In this document: in pieces, positions 28,029 through 36,001 of the stretch | Numbering within the stretch: the stretch's first letter is position 1 | How the letters are laid out: each line of letters opens with the position of its first letter | Origin: an uncultured Pseudoruegeria sp. | Lineage (GTDB): Bacteria; Pseudomonadota; Alphaproteobacteria; Rhodobacterales; Rhodobacteraceae | Direction: 5' to 3' | DNA length: 64,000 nt | Assembly (NCBI GenBank): GCA_947498155.1 | Contig: CANMJD010000004.1 | Coordinates: 1-64,000, forward strand | Translations under genes and position numbers: made by a program | Notes under the pieces: model-generated | Told to the model about the DNA's origin: nothing | Databases searched by the model: none | What the model saw: only the letters and a program-made list of their open reading frames with translations

Positions 28029-28481
28029 TTAATTCACCGCTTTGGCTTCGATCGCCGTTGCGCTGTTGATCTGAATGCTGCGCGGCTTCAGGGCTTCGGG
28101 CACTTCACGGATCAGATCGATATGCAGCATGCCGTCTTTGTGGGTGGCACCGGAAACACGCACGTGATCGGCCAGTTGGAAGCTGCGATCAAAGGCACGG
28201 GTGGCAATGCCACGATGCAGATAATTGCGCGGGGTTTCGTCTTTGGCTTTCTTGGCCGACACAACCAGCGCGTTTTCTTTGACTTCGACGGAAAGTTCAT
28301 CCTCGGAGAAGCCAGCAACCGCGATCGAAATGCGGTAAGCATCATCGGCGGTTTTTTCGATATTATAAGGGGGGTAGCTGGACTGGCCTACATCATTGGT
28401 CAGGGCACGATCCATCAGATCGGCGATCTGGTCGTAACCAACAGTGGCGCGGTACAGCGGAGTCAGGTCAAGTGTTCGCAT
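28029..28481 (-). CDS. Hsp20/IbpA-type small heat-shock protein
   Basis: 150 residues. The alpha-crystallin domain has YNIEKTADDAYRISIAVAGF, the ELSVEVKENALVVSAKK strands and a C-terminal RSIQINS variant of the IXI motif. Holds denatured proteins for refolding. AGGAGG lies 7 bases before ATG 28481 within a foldable leader that fits a ROSE-type RNA thermometer, under a sigma32-type promoter. It has its own terminator, so it is monocistronic and heat-controlled at both transcription and translation (inferred). Confidence 0.93.
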   Translation of the reverse strand: MRTLDLTPLYRATVGYDQIADLMDRALTNDVGQSSYPPYNIEKTADDAYRISIAVAGFSEDELSVEVKENALVVSAKKAKDETPRNYLHRGIATRAFDRSFQLADHVRVSGATHKDGMLHIDLIREVPEALKPRSIQINSATAIEAKAVN

Positions 28482-28580
28482 GGGATATCCTCCTATGAGC
28501 GATTCCAGATTTAGGCGCGGCCTTCCGGTATGGACAGGCCATTTTCAGACTTACCGGACCCAGTTTTGGCATCCGGTTAT
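28482..28580 (-). promoter_or_regulatory. ROSE-like RNA thermometer in hsp20 leader
   Basis: The RNA reads AUCGCUC-AUAG-GAGGAU (28503 to 28487): a six-pair stem with one bulged G that pairs the Shine-Dalgarno GGAGGA with a UCGCU segment. U(U/C)GCU opposite the SD with a bulged G is the hallmark of ROSE elements, known thermometers before rhizobial hsp20 genes. A second 7-bp stem, UCCGGUA/UACCGGA (28558-28552 with 28530-28524), lies upstream, giving the multi-hairpin layout of ROSE. The boundaries are approximate. Confidence 0.72.
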
Positions 28581-28585
28581 TTCTC

Positions 28586-28614
28586 AAATAGGAAACGTCA
28601 TTTTGCCTTTCAAG
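28586..28614 (-). promoter_or_regulatory. Sigma32 (RpoH)-type promoter of hsp20
   Basis: On the minus strand CTTGAA (28614-28609) is followed after 16 bases by CCTATTT (28592-28586), matching the alphaproteobacterial RpoH consensus CTTG-N17/18-CYTAT. It starts 4 bp beyond the stop of the upstream protease gene and gives a leader of about 98 nt. Confidence 0.75.
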
Positions 28615-28617
28615 AGC

Positions 28618-29439
28618 CTAGGGCCGGAGGAATTTTGCCCCGGTGCTGGCCTTGCCATTCTGGTCTGGCCCGCTGTGCACCACCGCCGACCTATTTGCCT
28701 CAATCACCCCGCGTCCGGAGCGCAATGCCGCCTTCAGCTCTGCAATTGCCTGCGGTAGCACCATGCCAAAGGCGACATGCGTTCCCCCGCCATGTGTGCC
28801 TGCCGATACAATCGAGACAATACGCCGGCGACGCCCTTCACCGCCAAAAACCGGCGCGCCAGAGGACCCGAAATTCGTATCGCAGGACAGTTTCAGAACC
28901 TCTGTGTCGCGCTCAAGGACCCGACAGCTTTTTTGCCAGGACGGTGCGTCGTTGCGGTCTTTGGCATAGGAAACCAGACTCACCCCCTCCCCGCGCGCGG
29001 GGGCGGTATCAATGGCATAGGGGGCGATACGGGCCGTGTTGACCGGTCTTTCCAATTGAACCAGCGCGACATCCTGAATGATCCGTGCCCGGCTGACAGG
29101 CGCAAAGGGGGCAAAGCCCTGTCGCGCAACCCCGCGCAGGGCACGGGATTCAAACAAAGCGCGCCCATCGCGATACCCGGCGCGAAACACAGCCTTGGAC
29201 ATATCAAAGGGACGTTTGCGCCGCTTATCAAAAAGACAATGTGCCGCTGTCAGTACCAGATCCGGGGCAATCAAAGCGCCGCTGCAACTGCCCCTTTCCA
29301 GATCCAGCCGGCCAACGGCCTCCAGCCCGAACACGTCCTGCCGGTGGGTAAGCCGCGTCAAACCGCTATCGGCAGAGACAGACTGCGCCGGAAGGGCGCC
29401 CAACAATAGGGTAATACCGGCAAGGACAAATCGGTTCAT
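28618..29439 (-). CDS. Trypsin-like serine protease, exported (copy 2)
   Basis: 273 residues with a signal peptide (cleavage near 23). Catalytic triad His67 (LTAAHC), Asp123 (IIQDVALVQL) and Ser193 (FGSSGAPVF). The short S1 domain lacks obvious extra domains and ends in the tail KASTGAKFLRP, the same ending as the upstream neighbour. 20 bp after the first protease gene, so one transcript. Likely periplasmic or secreted. Substrate unknown. The Gly-to-Ala change in GSSGAP (usual GDSGGP) is shared by the pair. Confidence 0.9.
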   Translation of the reverse strand: MNRFVLAGITLLLGALPAQSVSADSGLTRLTHRQDVFGLEAVGRLDLERGSCSGALIAPDLVLTAAHCLFDKRRKRPFDMSKAVFRAGYRDGRALFESRALRGVARQGFAPFAPVSRARIIQDVALVQLERPVNTARIAPYAIDTAPARGEGVSLVSYAKDRNDAPSWQKSCRVLERDTEVLKLSCDTNFGSSGAPVFGGEGRRRRIVSIVSAGTHGGGTHVAFGMVLPQAIAELKAALRSGRGVIEANRSAVVHSGPDQNGKASTGAKFLRP

Positions 29440-29459
29440 CTGTTTCTCCTGCCGTGGTC

Positions 29460-30269
29460 TTAGGGACGCAAAAACTTCGCACCGGAGCTGGCACGGTCTT
29501 CGCTCAGGCTCAGGCGGCGGACCTTGGGTTTGGCAGCGCCAAAGCGGCCTGTTTGATCTTTCAGAATATCTTTCAGCACAGCGACCGAGACGTTCAACTC
29601 AGAGCCAAGCGCCACTTTCTGACTGCCCATTTCCGCCTTAGCCGACACCACAGAGGCGACTTTGGCGATGCCGTTTTCCATCACAAACACCGGCGCACCA
29701 GAGGCACCAAAATCTACGCTACAAGACAATACAACCGCACCGGCCTGCTGGCCGAGCACATGGCACACCTCTTGCAAGGAGGCATGTTCTGCGCGGTCTT
29801 GCGCATAGGATACCACGCCGACCTCATCGCCTTTGCGCAATTCGGTATCAATTTCGTAAGGGGCAATCGCGCCGTTGCGCACCGGCTGATCAAGTTGCAA
29901 CAGGGCCACATCATTACGTACCCGTGCGGTACCCGAGGGGTTATACATTTGATAATCTGGATGCACGGCAGCGGCTTTCACCCCGCGATAGGCCGCCGCC
30001 CGCCCGTTACGCCAACCGGCAAGGAATTCGATCTCTGAACTTTCGATCCGCGCGCCGGTGCTGCGATCAAACAGGCAATGCGCCGCCGTTAGCACCAAAT
30101 CCGGTGCAATCAGCGCGCCCGTGCACATGGCGGTGTCACCAATGTTCAACCGGCCCACGGCTTCCCAGCCTTTGTTGTCATCTGCGGTTTCCAACGCCCG
30201 CAAACCACCTGCCTGCGCGGCATTGCCCCAAATCAGCAGGACCATAACAAGGATCGAAAAAAAGCGCAT
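29460..30269 (-). CDS. Trypsin-like serine protease, exported (copy 1)
   Basis: 269 residues; signal peptide MRFFSILVMVLLIWGNAAQA. Triad His64 (LTAAHC), Asp120 (RNDVALLQL), Ser190 (FGASGAP). Paralogue of the next gene (both share CxGALIAPDLVLTAAHCLFD and end SSGAKFLRP or STGAKFLRP), evidently a tandem duplication. The conserved GAKFLRP end suggests a sorting or processing function rather than mere drift. Starts 49 bp before the glcF stop region; no terminator seen between. Confidence 0.9.
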   Translation of the reverse strand: MRFFSILVMVLLIWGNAAQAGGLRALETADDNKGWEAVGRLNIGDTAMCTGALIAPDLVLTAAHCLFDRSTGARIESSEIEFLAGWRNGRAAAYRGVKAAAVHPDYQMYNPSGTARVRNDVALLQLDQPVRNGAIAPYEIDTELRKGDEVGVVSYAQDRAEHASLQEVCHVLGQQAGAVVLSCSVDFGASGAPVFVMENGIAKVASVVSAKAEMGSQKVALGSELNVSVAVLKDILKDQTGRFGAAKPKVRRLSLSEDRASSGAKFLRP

Positions 30270-30318
30270 GTTGCCTCCGTTGCTTTCAACCAGAGGCTAC
30301 TTTCCGCTTACGGCAGGA

Positions 30319-31626
30319 TTATGTCCCTGCCGTGATCAATGCTGGCGGTTTTGGGCCACCGGTGGCCCAGTCCAATAATTCCACTGTATGCACCACGGGC
30401 AGTTTTGTGCCGCTACCGATCTGCATCATGCAGCCGATGTTGCCCGCCGCGATCAGGTCGGGTTTGACCGCCTCTAACGTCTGTACCTTGCGGGCCTTCA
30501 GTTGACCTGAAATCTCTGGCTGCATCAGGTTATAGGTCCCCGCAGAACCACAACACAGGTGGCTGTCGGCCGGTTCCGATACTTTGAAACCCGCACGTTT
30601 AAGCAAGGTTTTCGGGGCCGCTTTGACCTTTTGCCCATGTTGCAGCGAACAGGCAGCGTGATAGCCGATGGTCAGCCCTTTATCCTCGCCTTCCGGTATC
30701 TCCAGCGTCATCAGTAATTCGGTTATGTCCATCGCCAACTCAGAGACTTTGGCCGCCTCGGTGGCCAGAGGGTCATTGCGGAACATATGGCCGTAATCCT
30801 TGACCGTGGTGCCACAGCCCGAAGTATTAATCACAATGCCGTCCAGTCCGTCGCCGTTTACCTCGGCCATCCAGGCATGGATGTTTTTGGCCGCAGCAGC
30901 GTGGCTGTCTTTTTCCTTACCCATGTGATGGGTCAAAGCCCCGCAACAGCCCATACCCTTGGCAATCACGACCTCGCAGCCCAATCGCCGCAACAGGCGG
31001 ATTGTGGCGTCATTGATATCGGTATTCAGTGCCTTTTGCGCGCAGCCGGTCATCAGGGCGATGCGTTTTACCGGCTTGTCCGCCTGTGATCTCAGCGGAG
31101 CAAAGCGTTGCGGATCATCGTTACGGCTCACCGGTGGGATTTTCTTGGGAGCCATTTCCAGCATGGCTTTCAACCGTGCGTCCGGCATGAGAAATTTGAA
31201 CGGACGGCCCATTTTGGCCCCCAAAAGCGCCAGCCGGAACCGCGTCGGATGGGGCAAAACCTGCGCCAAAATCCACCGAAGCGCACGATCACTGAACGGG
31301 CGTTTATAGGTCTTTTCGATATAGGCACGGGCCTCATCCACCAGATGCATATAGTGCACACCAGATGGACAGGTGGTCATACAGGCCAGACAGGACAGAC
31401 AGCGGTCCACATGTTTGACGGTTTTTTCGTCGGCAGGACGGCCGGATTCCAGCATATCCTTGATCATGTAAATTCGCCCGCGCGGGCTGTCCAACTCATC
31501 GCCCAGCACCTGATAGGTAGGGCAGGTTGCAGTACAGAATCCGCAATGCACGCAGGAGCGCAGAATTTCGTTGGCCCGCTTTAAGCCCGGATCTTGCAGC
31601 TGTTCTTCGGTAAAATGGGTTTGCAT
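30319..31626 (-). CDS. glcF: Glycolate oxidase iron-sulfur subunit
   Basis: 435 residues. Two [4Fe-4S] motifs lie near the N-terminus: CVHCGFCTATCP and CLSCLACMTTCP. Two CCG-type cysteine-rich domains follow (GMGCCGALTHH, HLCCGSAGTY), typical of GlcF. Passes electrons from the FAD subunits to the quinone pool. Last gene of glcDEF, 24 bp after glcE. Length is near that of E. coli GlcF (407). Confidence 0.95.
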   Translation of the reverse strand: MQTHFTEEQLQDPGLKRANEILRSCVHCGFCTATCPTYQVLGDELDSPRGRIYMIKDMLESGRPADEKTVKHVDRCLSCLACMTTCPSGVHYMHLVDEARAYIEKTYKRPFSDRALRWILAQVLPHPTRFRLALLGAKMGRPFKFLMPDARLKAMLEMAPKKIPPVSRNDDPQRFAPLRSQADKPVKRIALMTGCAQKALNTDINDATIRLLRRLGCEVVIAKGMGCCGALTHHMGKEKDSHAAAAKNIHAWMAEVNGDGLDGIVINTSGCGTTVKDYGHMFRNDPLATEAAKVSELAMDITELLMTLEIPEGEDKGLTIGYHAACSLQHGQKVKAAPKTLLKRAGFKVSEPADSHLCCGSAGTYNLMQPEISGQLKARKVQTLEAVKPDLIAAGNIGCMMQIGSGTKLPVVHTVELLDWATGGPKPPALITAGT

Positions 31627-31650
31627 GGTGTTGCTCTCCTTTGAGCGGGT

Positions 31651-32766
31651 CTAGCCCATTAGTCCGGGGTTCAGAATGCCACGGGGATCAAATCGCTGAC
31701 GCAGTCCTTGTGACAAGGTTGCCAAGGCGGGTGGTTCGGGGTGAAAAACCGGAGCAAGGCTGTCGCCGGAGCAGCGGGTCGCATGACCGTTGATACCCTC
31801 AAGGCTTGCTCGCACATCCATGCCAAAGGGTACGCGCACCCATAACAATCCCCCGCCCCAGTCAAACTGGATTTCACAGTCAGGTAACCGCGCTGCAACG
31901 GCTGGGCCATCGCTGGGGGTTACCGAAATCCGCCACACATCCCCTTCGGTGCCGACATGCATTGCAACATCGCGAACCTGTGCCCAAAGGGCCTTGGTGC
32001 GCGCGGGGTTGGTATCTATCTCAACATCGCCAAACGCCGCCAAACGGTTGCGCAGCGACTCGGCGCGATAGGCAACCGAGTCCGCAAAGCCCTCAAGCCG
32101 GATCAGGGTCAGCGGCTCCCCTGTTGCACTGCGGGTCGCATGGGCGGCTCCGGTAACATCAAAGGGCGAGCCCAGAGCCCGCGACATCGCCTTGACCGCT
32201 GCCTCGGGTGTCAGACCGGTCATCTGCAGAACACCGGTGGTTTCGGGCAAAGGCAGCACCTTCAAAGAAACCTCGCTCAGGACGCCCAAGCTTCCGTGGC
32301 TACCCGCCATCAGTTTGACCAGATCGTAGCCGGTCACGTTTTTCATCACCCGACCGCCGTTTTTCAGCACCCGCCCCTGCCCATCGACAAAGCGCACACC
32401 CAGCAGGAAATCCCGACAGGCCCCGCCCTGAATGCGGCGTGGTCCCGAAGCATTGGCCGCAACAACGCCGCCAATCGTTGAGTCACCTTCCCGCCCGAGC
32501 AGCCCGCGCAAATCCGGCGGCTCAAAAGCCAGCCGCTGGTTTTCCGCCGCCAGAACACCTTCGATCTCTGCCAAAGAAGTGCCCGCTTTGGCCACAATCG
32601 TCAGCGCACCCGGATCATAGAGTTCCACACCGCTCAGCCCGCTGGTGGTCAGGACCTCTCCCTGCAGTGTGCCAAACCGGCGTGTGCCGCCTCCTTTAAT
32701 GACAAGGGGACCGGATGCCGAGGAAAGGGCCTCGGCCAAGGCTTGTTCGCTTGTTGGATGTATCAT
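31651..32766 (-). CDS. glcE: Glycolate oxidase FAD-binding subunit GlcE
   Basis: 371 residues, GlcE size. FAD_binding_4-type domain: VIKGGGTRRFG, AKAGTSLAEIEGVL and GGVVAANASGPRRIQGGACRDFLLG. With GlcD and GlcF forms the membrane-associated glycolate dehydrogenase that makes glyoxylate. 12 bp after glcD. Confidence 0.94.
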   Translation of the reverse strand: MIHPTSEQALAEALSSASGPLVIKGGGTRRFGTLQGEVLTTSGLSGVELYDPGALTIVAKAGTSLAEIEGVLAAENQRLAFEPPDLRGLLGREGDSTIGGVVAANASGPRRIQGGACRDFLLGVRFVDGQGRVLKNGGRVMKNVTGYDLVKLMAGSHGSLGVLSEVSLKVLPLPETTGVLQMTGLTPEAAVKAMSRALGSPFDVTGAAHATRSATGEPLTLIRLEGFADSVAYRAESLRNRLAAFGDVEIDTNPARTKALWAQVRDVAMHVGTEGDVWRISVTPSDGPAVAARLPDCEIQFDWGGGLLWVRVPFGMDVRASLEGINGHATRCSGDSLAPVFHPEPPALATLSQGLRQRFDPRGILNPGLMG

Positions 32767-32778
32767 TTCACTTCTGCC

Positions 32779-34230
32779 TTAGGATACTTCAAGGTGCGCG
32801 CCCGGACGGCGGGACTGCGACGCGGCCAGCGGGAAAACCTTGGCCGCATTCAACAGCCAAGCCGGATCAAACACATCCTTCACCGCCATCTGCGCCTCTA
32901 GATCATCCGGCGCATATTGCACGTTCATCAGATCACGTTTTTCAACTCCGACGCCGTGCTCTCCGGTCAGGCACCCCCCCGCTTCGACGCAAAGCTTCAG
33001 GATATCTGCGCCCAGGGCCTCGCAGAGTTCCAGATCACCGGGTTTGTTGGCATCAAACAGGATCAGCGGATGCATATTGCCATCTCCTGCGTGGAAAACA
33101 TTTGCCACGTCCAGACCATAATCCGCTGACAGCTCGCCAATCCGGCGCAACACAAATGGCAAGGACGACACCGGAATCGTGCCGTCCAGACACATGTAAT
33201 CATTGATTTGCCCCATCGCGCCAAAAGCGGATTTGCGCCCGAGCCAGATGCGACCGGATTCATCAGCGTCTTTGGCTTCGCGCACTTCAACCGGATTATG
33301 CTTGCGCGCGATACCGGTGATCAGGGCCAGCTGCGCATCAATTTCGGAGTCGGAACCTTCGACCTCGATGATCAAAAGCGCCTCGCAATCGGGGTATCCG
33401 GCATGGGCAAAGGCCTCGCAGGCGCGGATGCAGGGACGGTCCATGAATTCAATCGCCACCGGCAAAACTCCGGCACGGATAATGTCGGACACACAGGCAC
33501 CGGCAACTTCGTTGCTGTCAAAGCCGATCAAGACCGGGCGCGCGCCCTCGGGCTTGTGCAAGATGCGTAAAGTGGCCTCTGTGACCACACCAAGCTGCCC
33601 TTCGGACCCGCAAATCACCCCCAAAAGATCAAGCGCCGGCGCATCCAGATGCCCGCCACCGATGTCGACGATGGTGCCATCCATCAACACCATTTTGACC
33701 CCCATCAGATTATTGGTTGTCACCCCGTATTTCAGGCAATGCGCCCCGCCGGAGTTCATCGCCACATTACCGGCAATGGCACAGGCCAATTGCGAAGACG
33801 GATCGGGCGCATAAAAGAACCCTTCCTCTTCGACAGCACCGCTGACCGACAGGTTTGTGCGGCCCGATTGCACACGGATGAACCGGTTGTCATAGTCGGT
33901 TTCCAGTACCGCATTCATCCGCGCGACGCCAAGAATCACCGAATCTGCCGTGGGCAAGGCCCCCCCCGCCAAAGAAGTCCCCGCCCCGCGCGGCACGACA
34001 GGCACGCCTTCGTCATAACAAATCTTAAGGACTTCCGAGACTTCTTCGGTGGTGCGCGGCAGGACCGCCAGCATAGGCGGGCATTTATAGGCGGTCAGGG
34101 CATCGCATTCATAGGCGCGGGTCTCGATTACGTCGAAAATCACCCCGTCGGCGCCGACAACAGATTGTAATCGCGCTACAATTTGATCCTTGCGGTGCAA
34201 AACCTGCGCATTGGGTTGTGGCATTTCCAT
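32779..34230 (-). CDS. glcD: Glycolate oxidase subunit GlcD
   Basis: 483 residues. FAD-linked oxidase with PRGAGTSLAGGALP, the GNVAMNSGGAHCLKYGVTTNNL loop and the C-terminal catalytic HAGDGNMHPLILFD and GEHGVGVEKR. Oxidises glycolate or D-lactate-type 2-hydroxyacids. ATG 34230 follows GGAGG by 6 bases, so the longer in-frame reading from 34266 is unlikely and would run through a perfect palindrome (34241-34271). First gene of the operon. Confidence 0.95.
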   Translation of the reverse strand: MEMPQPNAQVLHRKDQIVARLQSVVGADGVIFDVIETRAYECDALTAYKCPPMLAVLPRTTEEVSEVLKICYDEGVPVVPRGAGTSLAGGALPTADSVILGVARMNAVLETDYDNRFIRVQSGRTNLSVSGAVEEEGFFYAPDPSSQLACAIAGNVAMNSGGAHCLKYGVTTNNLMGVKMVLMDGTIVDIGGGHLDAPALDLLGVICGSEGQLGVVTEATLRILHKPEGARPVLIGFDSNEVAGACVSDIIRAGVLPVAIEFMDRPCIRACEAFAHAGYPDCEALLIIEVEGSDSEIDAQLALITGIARKHNPVEVREAKDADESGRIWLGRKSAFGAMGQINDYMCLDGTIPVSSLPFVLRRIGELSADYGLDVANVFHAGDGNMHPLILFDANKPGDLELCEALGADILKLCVEAGGCLTGEHGVGVEKRDLMNVQYAPDDLEAQMAVKDVFDPAWLLNAAKVFPLAASQSRRPGAHLEVS

Positions 34231-34240
34231 GGGTGACCTC

Positions 34241-34271
34241 CATAATTGGTAAAAATATATAACCAATTATG
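34241..34271. promoter_or_regulatory. Perfect palindrome before glcD (operator candidate)
   Basis: CATAATTGGT (34241-34250), an 11-bp A/T spacer, and its exact complement ACCAATTATG (34262-34271); half-site centres are 21 bp apart. TTGGT...ACCAA half-sites are those of FadR/PdhR-type GntR regulators, the class that includes GlcC and LldR. It immediately precedes the ribosome-binding site. No gntR gene is adjacent. Confidence 0.6.
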
Positions 34272-34320
34272 GAAGGAAAAATCAATAGGTGCGTTCATCA
34301 AATATTGAACCCTTCTCACA

Positions 34321-34335
34321 TTAACAGTTTGCTAA
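34321..34335 (+). promoter_or_regulatory. Weak CtrA-like site
   Basis: TTAA-N7-CTAA (TTAACAGTTTGCTAA) resembles the CtrA box TTAA-N7-TTAA with one mismatch, 53 bp before the next gene's start. Speculative. Confidence 0.2.
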
Positions 34336-34387
34336 CTTTGTTGGCGGAGGCTGAAGTATCCTTTTCTTAAGCAATTTGAGTCGTTTG

Positions 34388-34858
34388 ATGCCAGATTTCC
34401 CCACAACACTTAGCGACCGTGCCGTGCCGGTTTTTCCGCCCAGCCCGCCGCCCATCCCCCGCCCCTTGCAGTTTCAGGTCATGCTGAACGGGCGCAGTTA
34501 TATCGGCAAAAAAATATTACCGGATGAGGTTCAGGTTCAGGGGCCCTTGCAACTCGATTGCTTCGGAGAGCTGTGCCAAATCCGCGTTCAGTTTAATCAG
34601 GCACCGCTGATGTTTGGCATCACGCTTGGGGCCATCGTGCTGCCGAACCCGATTACCAGCGACGGGATATGCCTGTCCATTCACGAACCGACACCCGAAC
34701 AACGGCAGGGGCTGCGACTGTTAATGGATCATTTTTCCGATCCTGACCCGGATGTTTCCACCCTGCTCTCTTATACCGACCAGCTTCCGTCCCCGGCACA
34801 ATCCGCCGACTGGCTAAGCAAAGTTACCGGTGCCCTGCGGCAACGTTTTTTTCAATGA
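34388..34858 (+). CDS. Hypothetical protein, possibly PilZ-like
   Basis: 156 residues, no signal or membrane segment. A Pro-rich N-terminus (PPSPPPIPRP) leads into a beta-type region with NGRSYIGKKILPDEVQVQGPL and LMFGITLGAIVLPNP, which has the rhythm of a PilZ domain but lacks the clear R-x3-R and D-x-S-x-x-G motifs. I do not recognise it firmly. Start is uncertain: ATG 34388 (used here) or TTG 34376, with only a weak GAG upstream. It lies divergent from glcD and 50 bp before the DUF599 gene. Confidence 0.6.
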   Translation: MPDFPTTLSDRAVPVFPPSPPPIPRPLQFQVMLNGRSYIGKKILPDEVQVQGPLQLDCFGELCQIRVQFNQAPLMFGITLGAIVLPNPITSDGICLSIHEPTPEQRQGLRLLMDHFSDPDPDVSTLLSYTDQLPSPAQSADWLSKVTGALRQRFFQ

Positions 34859-34908
34859 TACGGGGATAGGCACTGGCGTTTGCGCCAGCTTCGGGCCTAT
34901 TTAGGCCT

Positions 34909-35637
34909 ATGAACCTGATATCCAGCCTCGCCTATTTTACCATCTATGATGTTCTTGCTGTTGCCTTTCTCTGGAGCAGCTGGCTGCTGATCGGCCTGCG
35001 CATCGACAGCCAGAAAAGAAAGCCGCATTCGGTGTCCTACATCATGCAAGGCTACCGCCGCGAATGGATGGTTCATTTTGTCACCCGACAGCCGCGCATT
35101 TTTGATTCTGCCATTCTCGGCACACTGCGGCAAGGCACGACCTTCTTTGCCTCTGCCTGTATGATCGCCATTGGCGGCGGGCTGGCCCTGATCGGCAATA
35201 CCGAACGTCTGCTGGGGGTGGCGCAGGATTTCACCCTCGACGCCGCGCCGGCGGTGGTCTGGGAGGTCAAAATATTGATGTCGCTGATTTTTGTGGCCAA
35301 TGGTTTTCTAAAATTCGTCTGGTCCCATCGGCTGTTCGGCTATTGCGCGGTGGTCATGGCCGCCGTCCCTAATGATCCGTCCGATCCCGAAACCTATCCC
35401 CGCGCCCAACAGGCGGCAGAGATCAACATCACCGGCGCGCGCGCCTTTAATCGCGGTCTGCGCTCGATCTATTTCGCGCTGACCTCGCTGACATGGCTGA
35501 TCAGCCCTTTTGTCTTGCTGTTTGCGGCATTGTTAACGACACTTTTCCTCTGGCGTCGGGAATTCAGTTCCCATTCGCGGCAGGTGCTGTTGCAAAACCC
35601 GCCAAAACCAAGAACCAAAGGAAAAAAGGATGCATAA
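34909..35637 (+). CDS. DUF599 family membrane protein
   Basis: 242 residues with about four membrane segments. The N-terminal YDVLAVAFLWSSWLLIGLRID and the middle GTLRQGTTFFASACMIAIGGGLALIG, followed by WEVKILMSLIFVANGFLKFVWSHRLF, are the DUF599 pattern. Ends with a basic cytoplasmic tail. Function unknown. Overlaps the next gene by 8 bp, so the two are co-translated. Confidence 0.85.
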   Translation: MNLISSLAYFTIYDVLAVAFLWSSWLLIGLRIDSQKRKPHSVSYIMQGYRREWMVHFVTRQPRIFDSAILGTLRQGTTFFASACMIAIGGGLALIGNTERLLGVAQDFTLDAAPAVVWEVKILMSLIFVANGFLKFVWSHRLFGYCAVVMAAVPNDPSDPETYPRAQQAAEINITGARAFNRGLRSIYFALTSLTWLISPFVLLFAALLTTLFLWRREFSSHSRQVLLQNPPKPRTKGKKDA

Positions 35638-36001
35638 TATCAGGATCTTGCGCCTAATCGCGGCAGGCATCATCACCAGCTTGCCTCTTATGGCCGCTGC
35701 CGACCCCTCGGTCATTGAAAACGCAACAGCGCGGAAATCCGGTGACACATGGGTGTTTTCGGTCACCTTGCGCCATCCCGACACCGGCTGGGACCACTAT
35801 GCCGACGGCTGGAAAATCCTGAGCGAAACCGGCGAAAGCCTTGGCCTGCGCGAGCTTTTGCACCCTCATGTCACCGAACAGCCCTTTACCCGCAGCCTCT
35901 CTGGCGTGCGCCTGCCCGAGGGCACCACACGGGTGGCCGTGGTGGCGCGGTGCAATGTGGATGGCTGGGCGGCTTCGAGGTACTGGATAGAGCTGGACTA
36001 A
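35630..36001 (+). CDS. Exported small protein of unknown function
   Basis: 123 residues; signal peptide about 1-24 (LRLIAAGIITSLPLMAAA). The mature part has HPDTGWDHYADGWKIL, LLHPHVTEQPFTRSLSGV and CNVDGWAA, conserved in Roseobacter-group proteins as I recall, all-beta and probably periplasmic. Coupled to the DUF599 gene. The stop shares CTAA with the stop of the convergent VWA-like gene (35998-36001). Confidence 0.75.
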   Translation: MHNIRILRLIAAGIITSLPLMAAADPSVIENATARKSGDTWVFSVTLRHPDTGWDHYADGWKILSETGESLGLRELLHPHVTEQPFTRSLSGVRLPEGTTRVAVVARCNVDGWAASRYWIELD

